A model generated the notes under the pieces. The model was not told where the DNA came from and did no database searches. It saw nothing but the letters and a program-made list of their open reading frames with translations. Positions 51,532 through 60,072 of a DNA stretch of 64,000 nt are shown here, piece by piece. Source of the stretch: CAXMST01 sp963793415. Its GTDB lineage: Bacteria > Actinomycetota > Thermoleophilia > Solirubrobacterales > 70-9. The translations under genes and the position numbers were made by a program. The DNA is taken from the NCBI GenBank assembly GCA_963793415.1, contig CAWCAC010000002.1, positions 2,852,001 through 2,916,000 on the forward strand. Direction: 5' to 3'. Position 1 is the stretch's first letter. Each line of letters begins with the position of its first letter.

Positions 51532-52020
51532 TCAGACGGTGCCGGGGGTTTTTCGCAGGTTGCCCTTCTGGGCATCCGTGGCTCGCGAGATGCCGGCTCC
51601 CGAGATGCCGAGCGCGGCGATGATCGCAAGCCAGTAACCGATCGTGACGGTGACGCCGATCTCTGCGATCTGCGAGCCGGGCTTGTCGATGATCCCGTTG
51701 TAGACGATCAGGATGAAGGCGGTGAAGCCGACGACCATCGTCATCTCGCCCGGAGCCCAGGAGAGCTTGTGGCCGCGGACCACGATCCAGGCAAGGATCA
51801 GCGGCGCCGCCGCCGCGGCGAGCAGCAGCCAGCGCAGAATCGGGAAGGTCTCCCAGCCGGTACATGAGTACTCGTCGACCCCGCAGATGAAACCGTTGCC
51901 CGCGTCCCGCTCGGGGTTCTGTGAGAGGTCGTACCAGGGCACGAAGATGAGCGTGACGACGAGCAGCAGGCCTGCGACCACGCCGATGATCTCCGAGCGC
52001 GAGAGCTTCGAGGAGTCCAT
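51532..52020 (-). CDS. Four-helix membrane protein of unknown function
   Basis: A 162-residue protein with four hydrophobic segments (EIIGVVAGLLLVVTLIFVPW, ILRWLLLAAAAAPLILAWIV, MTMVVGFTAFILIVYNGII, IGVTVTIGYWLAIIAALGIS). A short extracytoplasmic loop holds two Cys (FICGVDEYSC). ATG 52020 is chosen over 52200; TATAGGCT stands 10 nt upstream. No family recognised. It lies 49 nt upstream of glpX on the same strand and is divergent from the LLM oxidoreductase gene. Confidence 0.7.
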   Translation of the reverse strand: MDSSKLSRSEIIGVVAGLLLVVTLIFVPWYDLSQNPERDAGNGFICGVDEYSCTGWETFPILRWLLLAAAAAPLILAWIVVRGHKLSWAPGEMTMVVGFTAFILIVYNGIIDKPGSQIAEIGVTVTIGYWLAIIAALGISGAGISRATDAQKGNLRKTPGTV

Positions 52021-52107
52021 ACCGCGGCCGAGCCTATAGCACCGGCGCACAAACGCCCGCAGCTCGAGTGGCTCCGGGAAAGAGCGTTGCCTCGACGCCG
52101 TCTCGGG

Positions 52108-52113
52108 TAGGGT
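52108..52113 (+). promoter_or_regulatory. -10 element (TAGGGT), leaderless LLM gene
   Basis: TAGGGT is 7 nt before ATG 52121. Confidence 0.45.
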
Positions 52114-52120
52114 CGCCGCG

Positions 52121-53065
52121 ATGCCGGAGCCAACTCGACGCTGGGGCCTCACCGTTCCCCTCCCGGGCCTGTCGCTGAGCGCCCACGAAGATGCGATCAA
52201 GGCGGCCGAGGCGGCCGGCTACACCGACGTCTGGTCGGGTGAGACGCAGCAGGCGGACGGCTTCACACCGCTCGCGCTCGCCGCCTCGTGGACCACGACG
52301 ATGCGCCTCGGCACCGGCGTCGTCGGCGTCTTCCAGCGCGGGCCGGCGCTGTTGGCGATGGAGGCCTCGGCGCTCGCCGACGCCAGCGACGGTCGCTTCG
52401 CCCTCGGGATCGGCTCCTCGTCGAACGTGATCGTCGAGCGCTGGAATGGGATCCCTTTCGAGAAGCCGCTCTCCAAGGTCTCGGAGACGATCGACTACCT
52501 GCGCCCGGTGCTCGCCGGCGACCGCGGGCCCGGCGGCTTCCGGCTCGAGCGGCCGCCGAGCGGCGAGATCCCGATCATCGTCGCTGCGCTGCGCGGCAAG
52601 ATGCTGGCGATGGCGGCGGAGAAGGCCGACGGTGCCTTCACCAACTTTCTCCCGCTGAGCGGGCTGCCGAAAGTCGTCGAGCCGCTCGCCGACGCCCCCG
52701 AGGGGTTCGAGTTGCTCTGCCGCTTCTTCTGCATCCCGGGGCCGCGCGAACAGGTCGAGGGCCTGGCTCGGTTGATGTTCGCCTCATACGCGACGGTGCC
52801 GGTCTACGAGCGGTTCTTCCGCTGGCTGGGCCACGGCGAGGCGATCGATGAGATGGTCGCGGCCTGGAACGCGAAGGAGCGCGAAGCTGCCCTCGCTGCG
52901 GCCCCCTGGGGGCTGATCGAGGACATCTTCATCCTCGGCGAGCCCGCCGAGATGCGCGAGCGTCTCGAGCGGTACGTCGCGGGAGGCATCACCCTGCCGA
53001 TCCTGACGCCGATCACCGGGCCCGACGGCGTCGTCGATCTGATCGAGGCCCTCGGACCGAGGTGA
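52121..53065 (+). CDS. LLM-class F420-dependent oxidoreductase
   Basis: A 314-residue TIM-barrel luciferase-like protein. Visible: WGLTVPLPGLS, AAGYTDVWSGETQQADGFTPLALAA, MRLGTGVVGVFQRGPALLAMEASALADASDGRFALGIGSSSNVIVERWNG and IIVAALRGKMLAMAAEKADGAF. These match F420-dependent members such as Mer-like and Fgd-related proteins; FMN use is not excluded. It is 4 nt overlapped (GTGA) with the following cyclase gene, so the two are co-translated. Substrate unknown. Confidence 0.9.
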   Translation: MPEPTRRWGLTVPLPGLSLSAHEDAIKAAEAAGYTDVWSGETQQADGFTPLALAASWTTTMRLGTGVVGVFQRGPALLAMEASALADASDGRFALGIGSSSNVIVERWNGIPFEKPLSKVSETIDYLRPVLAGDRGPGGFRLERPPSGEIPIIVAALRGKMLAMAAEKADGAFTNFLPLSGLPKVVEPLADAPEGFELLCRFFCIPGPREQVEGLARLMFASYATVPVYERFFRWLGHGEAIDEMVAAWNAKEREAALAAAPWGLIEDIFILGEPAEMRERLERYVAGGITLPILTPITGPDGVVDLIEALGPR

Positions 53066-53895
53066 GCGCCGAGTCCGAGCAACCCACCCCGGCTCCCGAG
53101 GAACAGCCACAGGAGCCGGGCGAGGGAGACGCCGTCGAGGTCGTCCCGTTCGAGGAGGACACGCGCGGTGACCGCCTCGCCGGCCTCGCCCGCACCGTGC
53201 GCCGGATCCTCCCGGGTGACAGCTCCTTCGGGGACTCGCTCTCGACCAGCGGTGAGGGCGCCTCGCAACAGCTCGGGCGCCGCTTGGCCGAGATCAGCGC
53301 CGATCGGCCCAGTGCCCTGCGCGAGCTCGGGCTCGGGGCGCTCCAGGTCTACGAGGCGCTCGCCTCCGGTGGCTGGAGCGAGCGCGGCGAGGTCGAGTTG
53401 ACGATCGTCTTCACCGACCTCGTCGGCTTCTCGGACTGGGCGCTTGCGGCGGGAGACGGCGCCGCCACCGCGCTACTCCGCGCCGTCGACTCGGCGGTGA
53501 CGCCGGCGATCGAGCTGCACCGGGGCCGCGTCGTCAAACGGCTCGGCGACGGCGCGATGATGACCTTCCTCGAGCCCGAGGACGCGGTCGAGGGCGCGCT
53601 CGCGGCGCAGTCCGAGATCGCCGCCGTCGAGGTCGAGGGGATGAGGCCACGGATGCGCGTCGGCGCCCACCACGGGATGCCGCGGCGGGTCGGCCGCGAC
53701 TACGTCGGCGTCGACGTCAACATCGCCGCCCGCGTCGCTCAAGCAGCGAAGGGCGGCGAACTGCTCGTCTCCGGCCCCGTGCGGGACCGCCTCGACCCGG
53801 AGCGGTTCCGGACCAAGCGCAAGCTCATGTTCCGAGCCAAGGGCGCGCCGAAGGACCTCGGCGTCTACTCGGTCCGCGCCGCGACCGCCGCCTGA
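53062..53895 (+). CDS. Class III adenylate/guanylate cyclase
   Basis: A 277-residue cyclase. An acidic N-terminus (1-35) and helical region (about 40-110) precede the catalytic domain (about 112-272). The metal Asp is in TIVFTDLVGFSDWA, Lys and Asp in GRVVKRLGDGAMMTF, and the transition-state Asn/Arg in DVNIAARVAQAA. All catalytic positions are occupied, so the enzyme should be active as a homodimer. GTG 53062 overlaps the stop of the LLM gene. It ends directly against the convergent secreted-protein gene. It differs from the other cyclase (32398) in lacking the Rv1264-like regulatory domain. Confidence 0.9.
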   Translation: MSAESEQPTPAPEEQPQEPGEGDAVEVVPFEEDTRGDRLAGLARTVRRILPGDSSFGDSLSTSGEGASQQLGRRLAEISADRPSALRELGLGALQVYEALASGGWSERGEVELTIVFTDLVGFSDWALAAGDGAATALLRAVDSAVTPAIELHRGRVVKRLGDGAMMTFLEPEDAVEGALAAQSEIAAVEVEGMRPRMRVGAHHGMPRRVGRDYVGVDVNIAARVAQAAKGGELLVSGPVRDRLDPERFRTKRKLMFRAKGAPKDLGVYSVRAATAA

Positions 53896-55617
53896 TCAGG
53901 ACGTCGCGGCGCCGGCTCGATCGTTGATCGGACCGCCGCCCTTCGGCTTGCAGGGATCGATCGCCCAGTCGTGCTCGGGCAGCTTGTAGACGGCGAAGCC
54001 CTTGCAGCCCTGGCCCTCGAGCGGACCGACCGCGAGGTCCCCGAACCACTTGCAGCGGTAGTCGCCGCTCTTGCGCTCCTCGCAGGCGCCGGCGAACGAG
54101 GGGTGGACCGCAAGCCTCAGTAGCGTCAGCTCGTTCCACAGCTGCGCAGCGAGCGCGTCCTTGCAGGCGGTGATCGCGAATCGCTCGGTGTTGTTGTTCC
54201 AGAATGCGCGGGTGTCGCACTCGAACTCCGGCGACCGTCCGAACCGCCCGCGAGCCCGCCACAGGCAGACGTAGTCGCCGTTGCTGCGGCCGCCGCAGTT
54301 GTAGGCGCCGCTGGTCAGGCCGAACGGCCTGAGCTGGTCGACGAGGGTCGCCGCCCGCCCCGCGGTCGGGCGGCTGTTCTCGCTGAAGCCGACCCAACCG
54401 GTCGAGCAGGTGTTGCACGAGCCCGCGCCCTCGTAGCGCTCGACCTTGACGTAGCCCCCTTGCGAGACCCGGCTCGTGTCCCCCGGCCGCCAGCGGTCGG
54501 TCTGCGGCGCCGTGCCAATCGCGGCCTGGCCCATGACGACGTTGACGTAGAAGGGCCCCTTCGCGTTCTTCTTGATGCTGAGGACGCCGGTCTTGTGCTC
54601 GCCGCAGACCCGCGCGTGGGCGCTGCTTCCCTGTGTGCAGTTGAAGCCGTTCGAGGCCGAGGCGCGCGCCGTCGTCTCCGTCAGCTTCCCGAACGGCTTG
54701 ACCGAATGACGGCTCTTGGCGAGTACGACCTCGGTGCGGGTGAAGACGTTGTAGGGGTAGCCGCCGATCTCGATCTTCGGCAGCGCGTCGATGACGAGCT
54801 GGTCGCCCGTGTCGAGGCGGCTGACCTTGGCCGAGTAGACGACGGTGCGGGTGATGTGATCATTGACGTCGCTGATCTTCAGCTGCTTGGTCACCCGTCC
54901 TCCACGCCAGCTGTCGAGCGGCTTGTCATCCCCGGGACGGTGACGAACGGCGCTGATCTGAGCGAGGCCCTGGTGGATCTTCTTGTTGTCGTCGCTGGAC
55001 CCGACCACGACGAGATCGTCGGACCTCGCATCGGGGTGGTAGGCGGTGGCGAGCATGTTCACCGTGCAGGCGCCCGAAGCACAGGGAAGCGCCTCGGGAT
55101 CGGTGACCTTGAACGAGCTCCAGGGGACGGAGACGACGCAGTGGTGGTTCCTCACCGGCGGGTTCTGCCGGCACTGGAGCGTGATCGTCCGGCTGATCGT
55201 CTTCGTCTGCTCGGGGGCGGTCGCCCCTTCCGTCGGCGCGATCACGAGCCGTGCCTTGACGTAGGGGCTGTAGTCGTAGACCCGACCGATGCACGGCTGG
55301 CCGTTGCCGGGATGGAGGGCGTTCGGCTTCAGGCAGACGGTGACCTCGAACTCTCCGGCGGCCTCGAGCCGATCGCCCTCGACGAGCTCGCCGACCCGTG
55401 CTGCCGGAAGGCTCATGACCGAGCGTGTGTCTGCCCAGGCCTGACCGCTGATCGGCAGTGTCTTGACCCGCTCGGCCTGGCCGTACTCGGCGGCGGAGGT
55501 GCGCACGGCCGCGCCTGCCGATTCGGCCGAGATCGACTGAACCAGGCCGGCCGCCGCGAGGATCAGCAGGATGAGCCCGGCGGCGGCGCAGCGACGCTTT
55601 GCAAGTACTACGCCCAC
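53896..55617 (-). CDS. Large secreted Cys-rich protein of unknown function
   Basis: A 573-residue exported protein: signal peptide AAAGLILLILAAAGLVQSISAES (about 11-33) starting at GTG 55617. The mature part is beta-rich with about twenty Cys (VCLKPNALHPGNGQPC, LQCRQNPPVRNHHC, ALPCASGAC, GAGSCNTC, FECDTRAFWNN, GACEERKSGDYRCKWFG, QGCKGFAVY), suggesting several disulphides. The C-terminal 150 residues contain repeated Y.C.(W/F) elements (GDYVCLW, GDYRCKW) like a duplicated module. No family recognised. It follows the damaged ABC gene on the same strand. Confidence 0.7.
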   Translation of the reverse strand: MGVVLAKRRCAAAGLILLILAAAGLVQSISAESAGAAVRTSAAEYGQAERVKTLPISGQAWADTRSVMSLPAARVGELVEGDRLEAAGEFEVTVCLKPNALHPGNGQPCIGRVYDYSPYVKARLVIAPTEGATAPEQTKTISRTITLQCRQNPPVRNHHCVVSVPWSSFKVTDPEALPCASGACTVNMLATAYHPDARSDDLVVVGSSDDNKKIHQGLAQISAVRHRPGDDKPLDSWRGGRVTKQLKISDVNDHITRTVVYSAKVSRLDTGDQLVIDALPKIEIGGYPYNVFTRTEVVLAKSRHSVKPFGKLTETTARASASNGFNCTQGSSAHARVCGEHKTGVLSIKKNAKGPFYVNVVMGQAAIGTAPQTDRWRPGDTSRVSQGGYVKVERYEGAGSCNTCSTGWVGFSENSRPTAGRAATLVDQLRPFGLTSGAYNCGGRSNGDYVCLWRARGRFGRSPEFECDTRAFWNNNTERFAITACKDALAAQLWNELTLLRLAVHPSFAGACEERKSGDYRCKWFGDLAVGPLEGQGCKGFAVYKLPEHDWAIDPCKPKGGGPINDRAGAATS

Positions 55618-55644
55618 GTCCGTTCTTTTCGACAGATCGGGCGA

Positions 55645-56331
55645 TTACTTGAGCCGAACGGGGTCGCGGCCGCCCTCGTGGCGGCCGCGACGGTCCCGAT
55701 CGCCTCGCCTCGTCGATGTCGTGGGTGACGAAGAGGATCGTCTTGCGGATCTCGGCCTGGAGGCGCAGGAACTCGTTCTGGAGCCGCTCACGGGCGATCG
55801 GGTCGATCGCGCCGAAGGGCTCGTCCATCAGCATCACCGGCGGGTCCGCGGCGAGGGCTCGGGCGACGCCGACGCGCTGCTGCTGACCGCCCGAGAGCTG
55901 GGCCGGATAGCGGTCGGCGATCTCCGGATCGAGCGAGATCAGCTGCATCAGCTCCTCGACGCGGGCGCGACGACGCTCCTCGGGCCAGCCCAGCAGGCGC
56001 GGGACCGTGGCGATGTTCTCGCCGATCGTCCGGTGCGGGAAGAGGCCGATCTGCTGGATCACGTAGCCGATCTCGCGCCGCAGCTTCGCCGGGTCGCGAT
56101 CCGGACCGAGGCGCCGCGACGTGATGTCGCCGGACGATCCGACCGCGGGTCCGCCGCCGAGCGGGGGCCGACGAGGACGCAGATCTCGCCCGCAGCCACC
56201 TCCAGCGAGAGGTCGTTGACGGCCGGCGCCCTGGCGCCGCGGTAGGTCTTTGAGACGCCGTCGAAGACGACGGCGGCAGCGCCGTGTCCGTCTTCCCCTA
56301 CCTCGATGTCGGCCGCCCGCGCCGAGCTCAC
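55645..56331 (-). pseudogene. Glycine betaine/choline-type ABC transporter ATPase, internally deleted and truncated
   Basis: From GTG 56331 the frame encodes VVFDGVSKTYRGARAPAVNDLSLEVAAGEICVLVGP, the OpuCA/ProV-like N-terminus, 7 nt after TAGGGT. Directly after VGP the P-loop (expected SGSGKTT and about 20 residues) is missing: only about 26 nt separate it from SSGDITSRRLG. The frame shifts there, and the next frame continues with IGYVIQQIGLFPHRTIGENI, the signature LSGGQQQRVGVARAL, Walker B MLMDEPFGAID and FVTHDIDEA. After DEA it degenerates; a further shift would end at TAA 55645-55647. Without Walker A the product cannot bind ATP. Either a decayed gene or a local assembly error. Confidence 0.7.
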
Positions 56332-56338
56332 GGGCGAG

Positions 56339-56344
56339 ACCCTA
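56339..56344 (-). promoter_or_regulatory. -10 element (TAGGGT) before ABC ATPase remnant
   Basis: TAGGGT (within TATAGGGT) is 7 nt before GTG 56331. Confidence 0.45.
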
Positions 56345-56359
56345 TACGGACCGGTGCCG

Positions 56360-58499
56360 TCAGGCCGGCCGCGCCAGGCTGAGGGCGAACAGCTGCTCCG
56401 GGTCGGTCCAGAACTCGACCATCTCGAGGCCCGCGGCCGCGTAGGAGCGCTCGAGGCTCTCCCTCGTGAACTTGCAGGAGAGCTCGGTCCGCATCTCCTC
56501 GCCGGCGCGGAACGGGACCTCCATGCCGAGCTCGCGGACGCTGACGCTCTGGTCGGCGAGCGAACGTAGCCTTATGTCAATCCGCTCGCGCTCGGCGTCG
56601 TAGAAGGCGAAGTGCTCGAAGCCGATCGAGATCGAAGTCGGCGCCGAGCTCGCGGTTGAGGACGCTGAGCACGTTCTTGTTGAAGCGGGCGGTGACGCCG
56701 GAGGCGTCGTTGTAGGCGGCCTCGAGCCGTCGCCGTGTCCTTGACCAGGTCGGTGCCGAGCAGCAGCGTGTCCGCGGATCCGAGCAGCGAGCCGATCCGG
56801 GACAGGAACGCGATCCGCTGCTCGCCGTCGAAGTTGCCGATCGTGCCGCCGAGGAAGGCGAACATGCGGCGCTGGCCCCACCCCGGAAGCCGCTCCAGGT
56901 GATTCTCGAAGTCGCAGATGACGCCGTGCACGCGCAGCTCGGGGTACTCCTCGACGAGCTCGGCCGCGGTCGCCCTGGTGATCTCTCTCGGAGATGTCGA
57001 CCGGCACGTAGGTGTGGAGCGAGCCGCGCCTGTTGCATCGCGTCGAGCAGCGTGCGCGTCTTCGAGGCCGAGCCCGAGCCGAGCTCGACGAGGCACTGTG
57101 GATCGGCCGCGGCGACGATCGCCGCCGACTGCCGGGCGAGGATCGATCGCTCGGTGCGGGTCGGGTAGTACTCGGCCAGCTCCGTGATCTGCTCGAACAG
57201 CTGCGAGCCCTCCTCGTCGTAGAAGTACTTCGGCGGCAGCTGCTTGAACTCCGCAGCCAGCCCGGCGCGGGCGTCGCGGGCGAGGTTCTCGGAGGTACCG
57301 GCGCCGTCGGCGAGGCGGACCTCGATCCGGATCTTCTCCCGGGTCGGCGACGTCGAGCGGTCGCTCGCGTCGGCGGCGCAGCGGAAGCCGGAGAAGATCT
57401 GGGCGCGGTAGGGGTGGTCCCAGTTGCGGAAGCTGCGGCGGACGACGTCGCGGCGAGTCGCCCAGGAGCCGCCCCGCAGGACCCTGTAGTCGCCGCCGAA
57501 GAAGACCTCGGAGTACTCGGGGTATGGGAACGCCCGGAAGCCGGGGTACGCCTCGAAGCCGCTCGCGGTCCACTCCCAGACATCGCCGAACATCTGCTCG
57601 GCACCGCAGAGGGAGGCGCTGCCCGCGATCGCGCCGGCCGGCAGCGGCCCGTAGGCGAGCCCGTCGAGGTTGGCGCGGGCGCGGTCGGCGCCCTCGGAGG
57701 CCGCCTCCCACTCGAACTCGGTCGGCAGCCGCTTGCCGGACCAGGCCGCGAAGTCCGCCGCCTGGCTCCAGCTCACACCGACCACGGGCAGCGCCGCGTC
57801 AACCGGCTCGCGGAGCCCGAAGCGTGCGTCGAGCCAGCCACCCTCGCCGTCCCGCTCCCAGAACATCGGCGGCTGCGCGCCCGCGTCCTCGATGTAGGCG
57901 GCGAAGGCGCCGTTGGTGACCGCCGTGCGGTCGATCAGGAACGGGTCGAGCTCGACCTCATGGCGGGGCCGCTCGTTGTCGTAGGCGAAGCCCGAGGGAG
58001 AAGCTCCGATCTCGTAAGGCCCGCCCTCGACGGCGACCATCTCGGGCCCGTCGGCCGCCGCGGCCGGCGCGCCGGGCCGATCGAGGCCCGGCCGCGGGTA
58101 CCCGTCGACGAACTGCAGCAACTGCAGCATCGTCTCGTTGTGCTGGTGCTCGTGTGCGATCAGCATCTCGTAGATGAAGCCGCCCGCGAGCAATGGCTCG
58201 GACTCGTCCTCGAGGTCGGCGCCGGCGAGGACGTCGAGCGTCCGCTCCCGGACCTCGTCCATGTAGCGCCGCAGCTGCTCACCGCGAAGCAGCGGCAGCT
58301 CGTTGCGGATCCGCCGTGGATTCTCGATCGCGTCGTAGAAGCTGCCGAGAGCGCCGTCGAGCGGCTCGCGGCCGCCGACCCGCTGGACCAGCCAGAGCTC
58401 CTCGAAGTTGGCGATGTGGCCGAGGTCCCAGGCGAGCGGGCTGAGGATCTCCGTGAAGACGGTGTTGAGCTGCTCCTCGCTGAGCGGCTCGATCAGCAT
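56360..58499 (-). CDS. egtB-egtD: EgtB-EgtD fusion (ergothioneine synthase), several apparent frameshifts in the EgtD part
   Basis: The N-terminal ~385 residues are EgtB, the iron-dependent sulfoxide synthase: DinB-like WDLGHIANFEE, metal motif HEHQHNE, and the FGE-sulfatase domain (GGPYEIGAS, LPTEFEWEAA, GDVWEWT, LRGGSWATR, FSGFRC). Without a stop it continues into EgtD, histidine Nalpha-trimethyltransferase: LPPKYFYDEEGSQLFEQIT, EYYPTRTE, VELGSGSASKT. No frame has a stop at the junction (about 57300-57370). The EgtD half then needs frame changes near 57024, 56988, 56728 and 56630, ending FWTDPEQLFALSLARPA. EgtB probably starts 25 codons earlier, at ATC 58574, just after a TAGGGT box, which restores IAARLADARSRTL. 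Confidence 0.82.
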
Positions 58500-58580
58500 C
58501 AGGGTGCGGGAGCGAGCATCCGCCAGCCGCGCGGCGATCGAGTCCTTGTCAGTTGCCTGCTGAGGGACGGCGATAGGACG

Positions 58581-58586
58581 ACCCTA
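58581..58586 (-). promoter_or_regulatory. -10 element (TAGGGT) of egtB-egtD
   Basis: TAGGGT on the minus strand. An in-frame ATC codon (58574-58572) stands 6 nt after it, the distance at which other genes here have ATG or GTG. Confidence 0.4.
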
Positions 58587-58642
58587 CCCGGGCGATGCTT
58601 TCGGCAAGCTTTCGGGTCCGCGGGCGCTACGGGCGATCGCCG

Positions 58643-59567
58643 TCAGGTCCCGATCGCCTCCGGGTTGCGGAACACCTCCTTGAGCCAGGGCGGCGCAACC
58701 GCCGGGTCGAAACGGAGCCCGTCGAGCGCGTCGATGCCGGGTTCGATCGGCACCAGCCGCAGCCGCTCGCGCGGCACCGACCGGAAGTAGCCGTCGTCGC
58801 CGGCGGCGCGGCCGGCGTGCGAGCCGTCGGAGACCCACAGGTAGCCGTTCTCGGGGCCCCACCCCGGCCGTCGCGTGTCGATCGTGATCAGGCCGAGGAT
58901 CTCCGTGCGGCCGATGTCGGAGAGGCCGCCGGCCTCGTAGTTGTAGCTCCCATGCGAGCTGGCGCGGGCAGAGACGACGCCGTCGGGGCCGATCCGCACC
59001 TGGTAGGACTCCCAGTCGTCCTCGTGGAAGCCGAGCCGGCGCAGGGAGCGGGTCGCGGAGTCCGGGTAGTAGAGCCAGTACTGCAGGTAGAGATTCCCGG
59101 CGAGCGGCGCCGGAGCAGTCGGCGTCGGCCGGCGGCTCGGCGCCGTCGCGACAGTCGACGATCCGCACGAAGGTCGTCGCGGGCTCGCCCTCGAAGGACT
59201 CGCCGAGCGCGCCGCGGGCGCTGGTGTCGGCGCAGCGGCGTTCGCGACAGTCCCTAGGGTCGACCGGCAGCGAGACGAAGTCCGCGTCCTCGAAGCGGAC
59301 CTCCGGCGCGTGCAGCTTCGCGAGCAGGGCCAGCTCGGGCCCGTACGCCATCTCGAGCCCGTCGGCGAGCAGGCTGCAGTCGCCCGAGCCCCGAACCACG
59401 CAGACGAGGCGCTCGGCGACGGCGCGGCCGATCCGTGCACCCTCCCCCGCGATCGGGGTGAAGGCGACGATCGCCGCGAACAGCGCCGCGAGGACGAGCA
59501 CGATGCCGACGTACTCAGGGGTCGCCTGCCCGCGCTCGCCTCGCATGCTCGGCCGCATCGCATCCAC
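58643..59567 (-). CDS. Protein with pilin/TadE-like N-terminus and large exported domain; apparent frameshift
   Basis: From GTG 59567 the N-terminus (RGERGQATPEYVGIVLVLAALFAAIVAF) looks like a class III/TadE-type signal: basic, Glu five residues into a hydrophobic helix. A Cys-rich segment follows (RLVCVVRGSGDCS, DCRERRCAD, VDCRDGAEPPADADCSG). Near 59100 the frame shifts, and the continuation LAGNLYLQYWLYYPDSATRSL ... FHEDDWESYQVRI ... SSHGSYNYEAGG ... WLKEVFRNPEAIGT ends at 58643. The HEDDWE and SHGSY motifs recall Vps62-like domains. The function is unknown; a pilus-associated or surface protein is possible. Confidence 0.65.
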
Positions 59568-59573
59568 GGACCG

Positions 59574-59579
59574 AAGCTA
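59574..59579 (-). promoter_or_regulatory. -10 element (TAGCTT), leaderless start
   Basis: TAGCTT is 6 nt before GTG 59567 on the minus strand. Confidence 0.4.
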
Positions 59580-59659
59580 GGCGCGGCCGGCGCGCGTCTG
59601 GGACACCCCCTGCGCCGGATCCCGCGCGGAAGCGGACCGACTCCGACGCCCGGGTTCAA

Positions 59660-59665
59660 TAGGGT
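59660..59665 (+). promoter_or_regulatory. -10 element (TAGGGT), leaderless lapA-like gene
   Basis: TAGGGT is 7 nt before ATG 59673; the divergent gene begins at 59567. Confidence 0.45.
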
Positions 59666-59672
59666 CGGGGCC

Positions 59673-59936
59673 ATGAGCGAGCGGGACGAGATCGAGCGGG
59701 CGAAGGGTGGCAGCAAGGACGGGCGCGGTTGGCGCTTCTATCTGGCCTGCCTATTCGCTTTCCTGGCTTTCATCTTCGTGATCCAGAACACCGACGAGAC
59801 GCGGGTCACGTTCCTCTTCGCGGAGACGCAGATGCCGCTGTTCTTCGCGCTGATCATCGCGATCCTGCTGGGTGCGGCAATTGGCTGGCTGACGCCGAAG
59901 GTGCGCAGCTCAAACCGCCACGAGCGCGAGAAGTAG
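59673..59936 (+). CDS. LapA-domain (DUF1049) membrane protein
   Basis: An 87-residue protein with two TM helices: YLACLFAFLAFIFVIQNTDETRVTFLF and MPLFFALIIAILLGAAIGWL. The QNT/D.. V.F.F hallmark of LapA/DUF1049 lies between them, with a basic C-terminus. In E. coli LapA acts in lipopolysaccharide assembly; in actinobacteria its role is unknown. The start at ATG 59673 is 7 nt after TAGGGT; a much longer frame upstream lies antisense to the neighbouring gene and is rejected. Confidence 0.85.
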   Translation: MSERDEIERAKGGSKDGRGWRFYLACLFAFLAFIFVIQNTDETRVTFLFAETQMPLFFALIIAILLGAAIGWLTPKVRSSNRHEREK

Positions 59937-60072
59937 CCGGCGCGCCCTCGGCGCCTGTCGGATTCCTGGACACGCGTCCAGCAATCTCGACGGGCTCCGC
60001 ATCCCGGGCGTCAGTTCGCGGCGGTTTCATGCACGCCGCCGGGCGAGGGCGGCTGCTCGGACGAGGGCGACT

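Noticed and set aside
56360..58499. egtB-egtD as a true pseudogene
   Set aside because: Four frame changes but every catalytic and structural motif is intact on both sides; clustered sequence error is the simpler reading.
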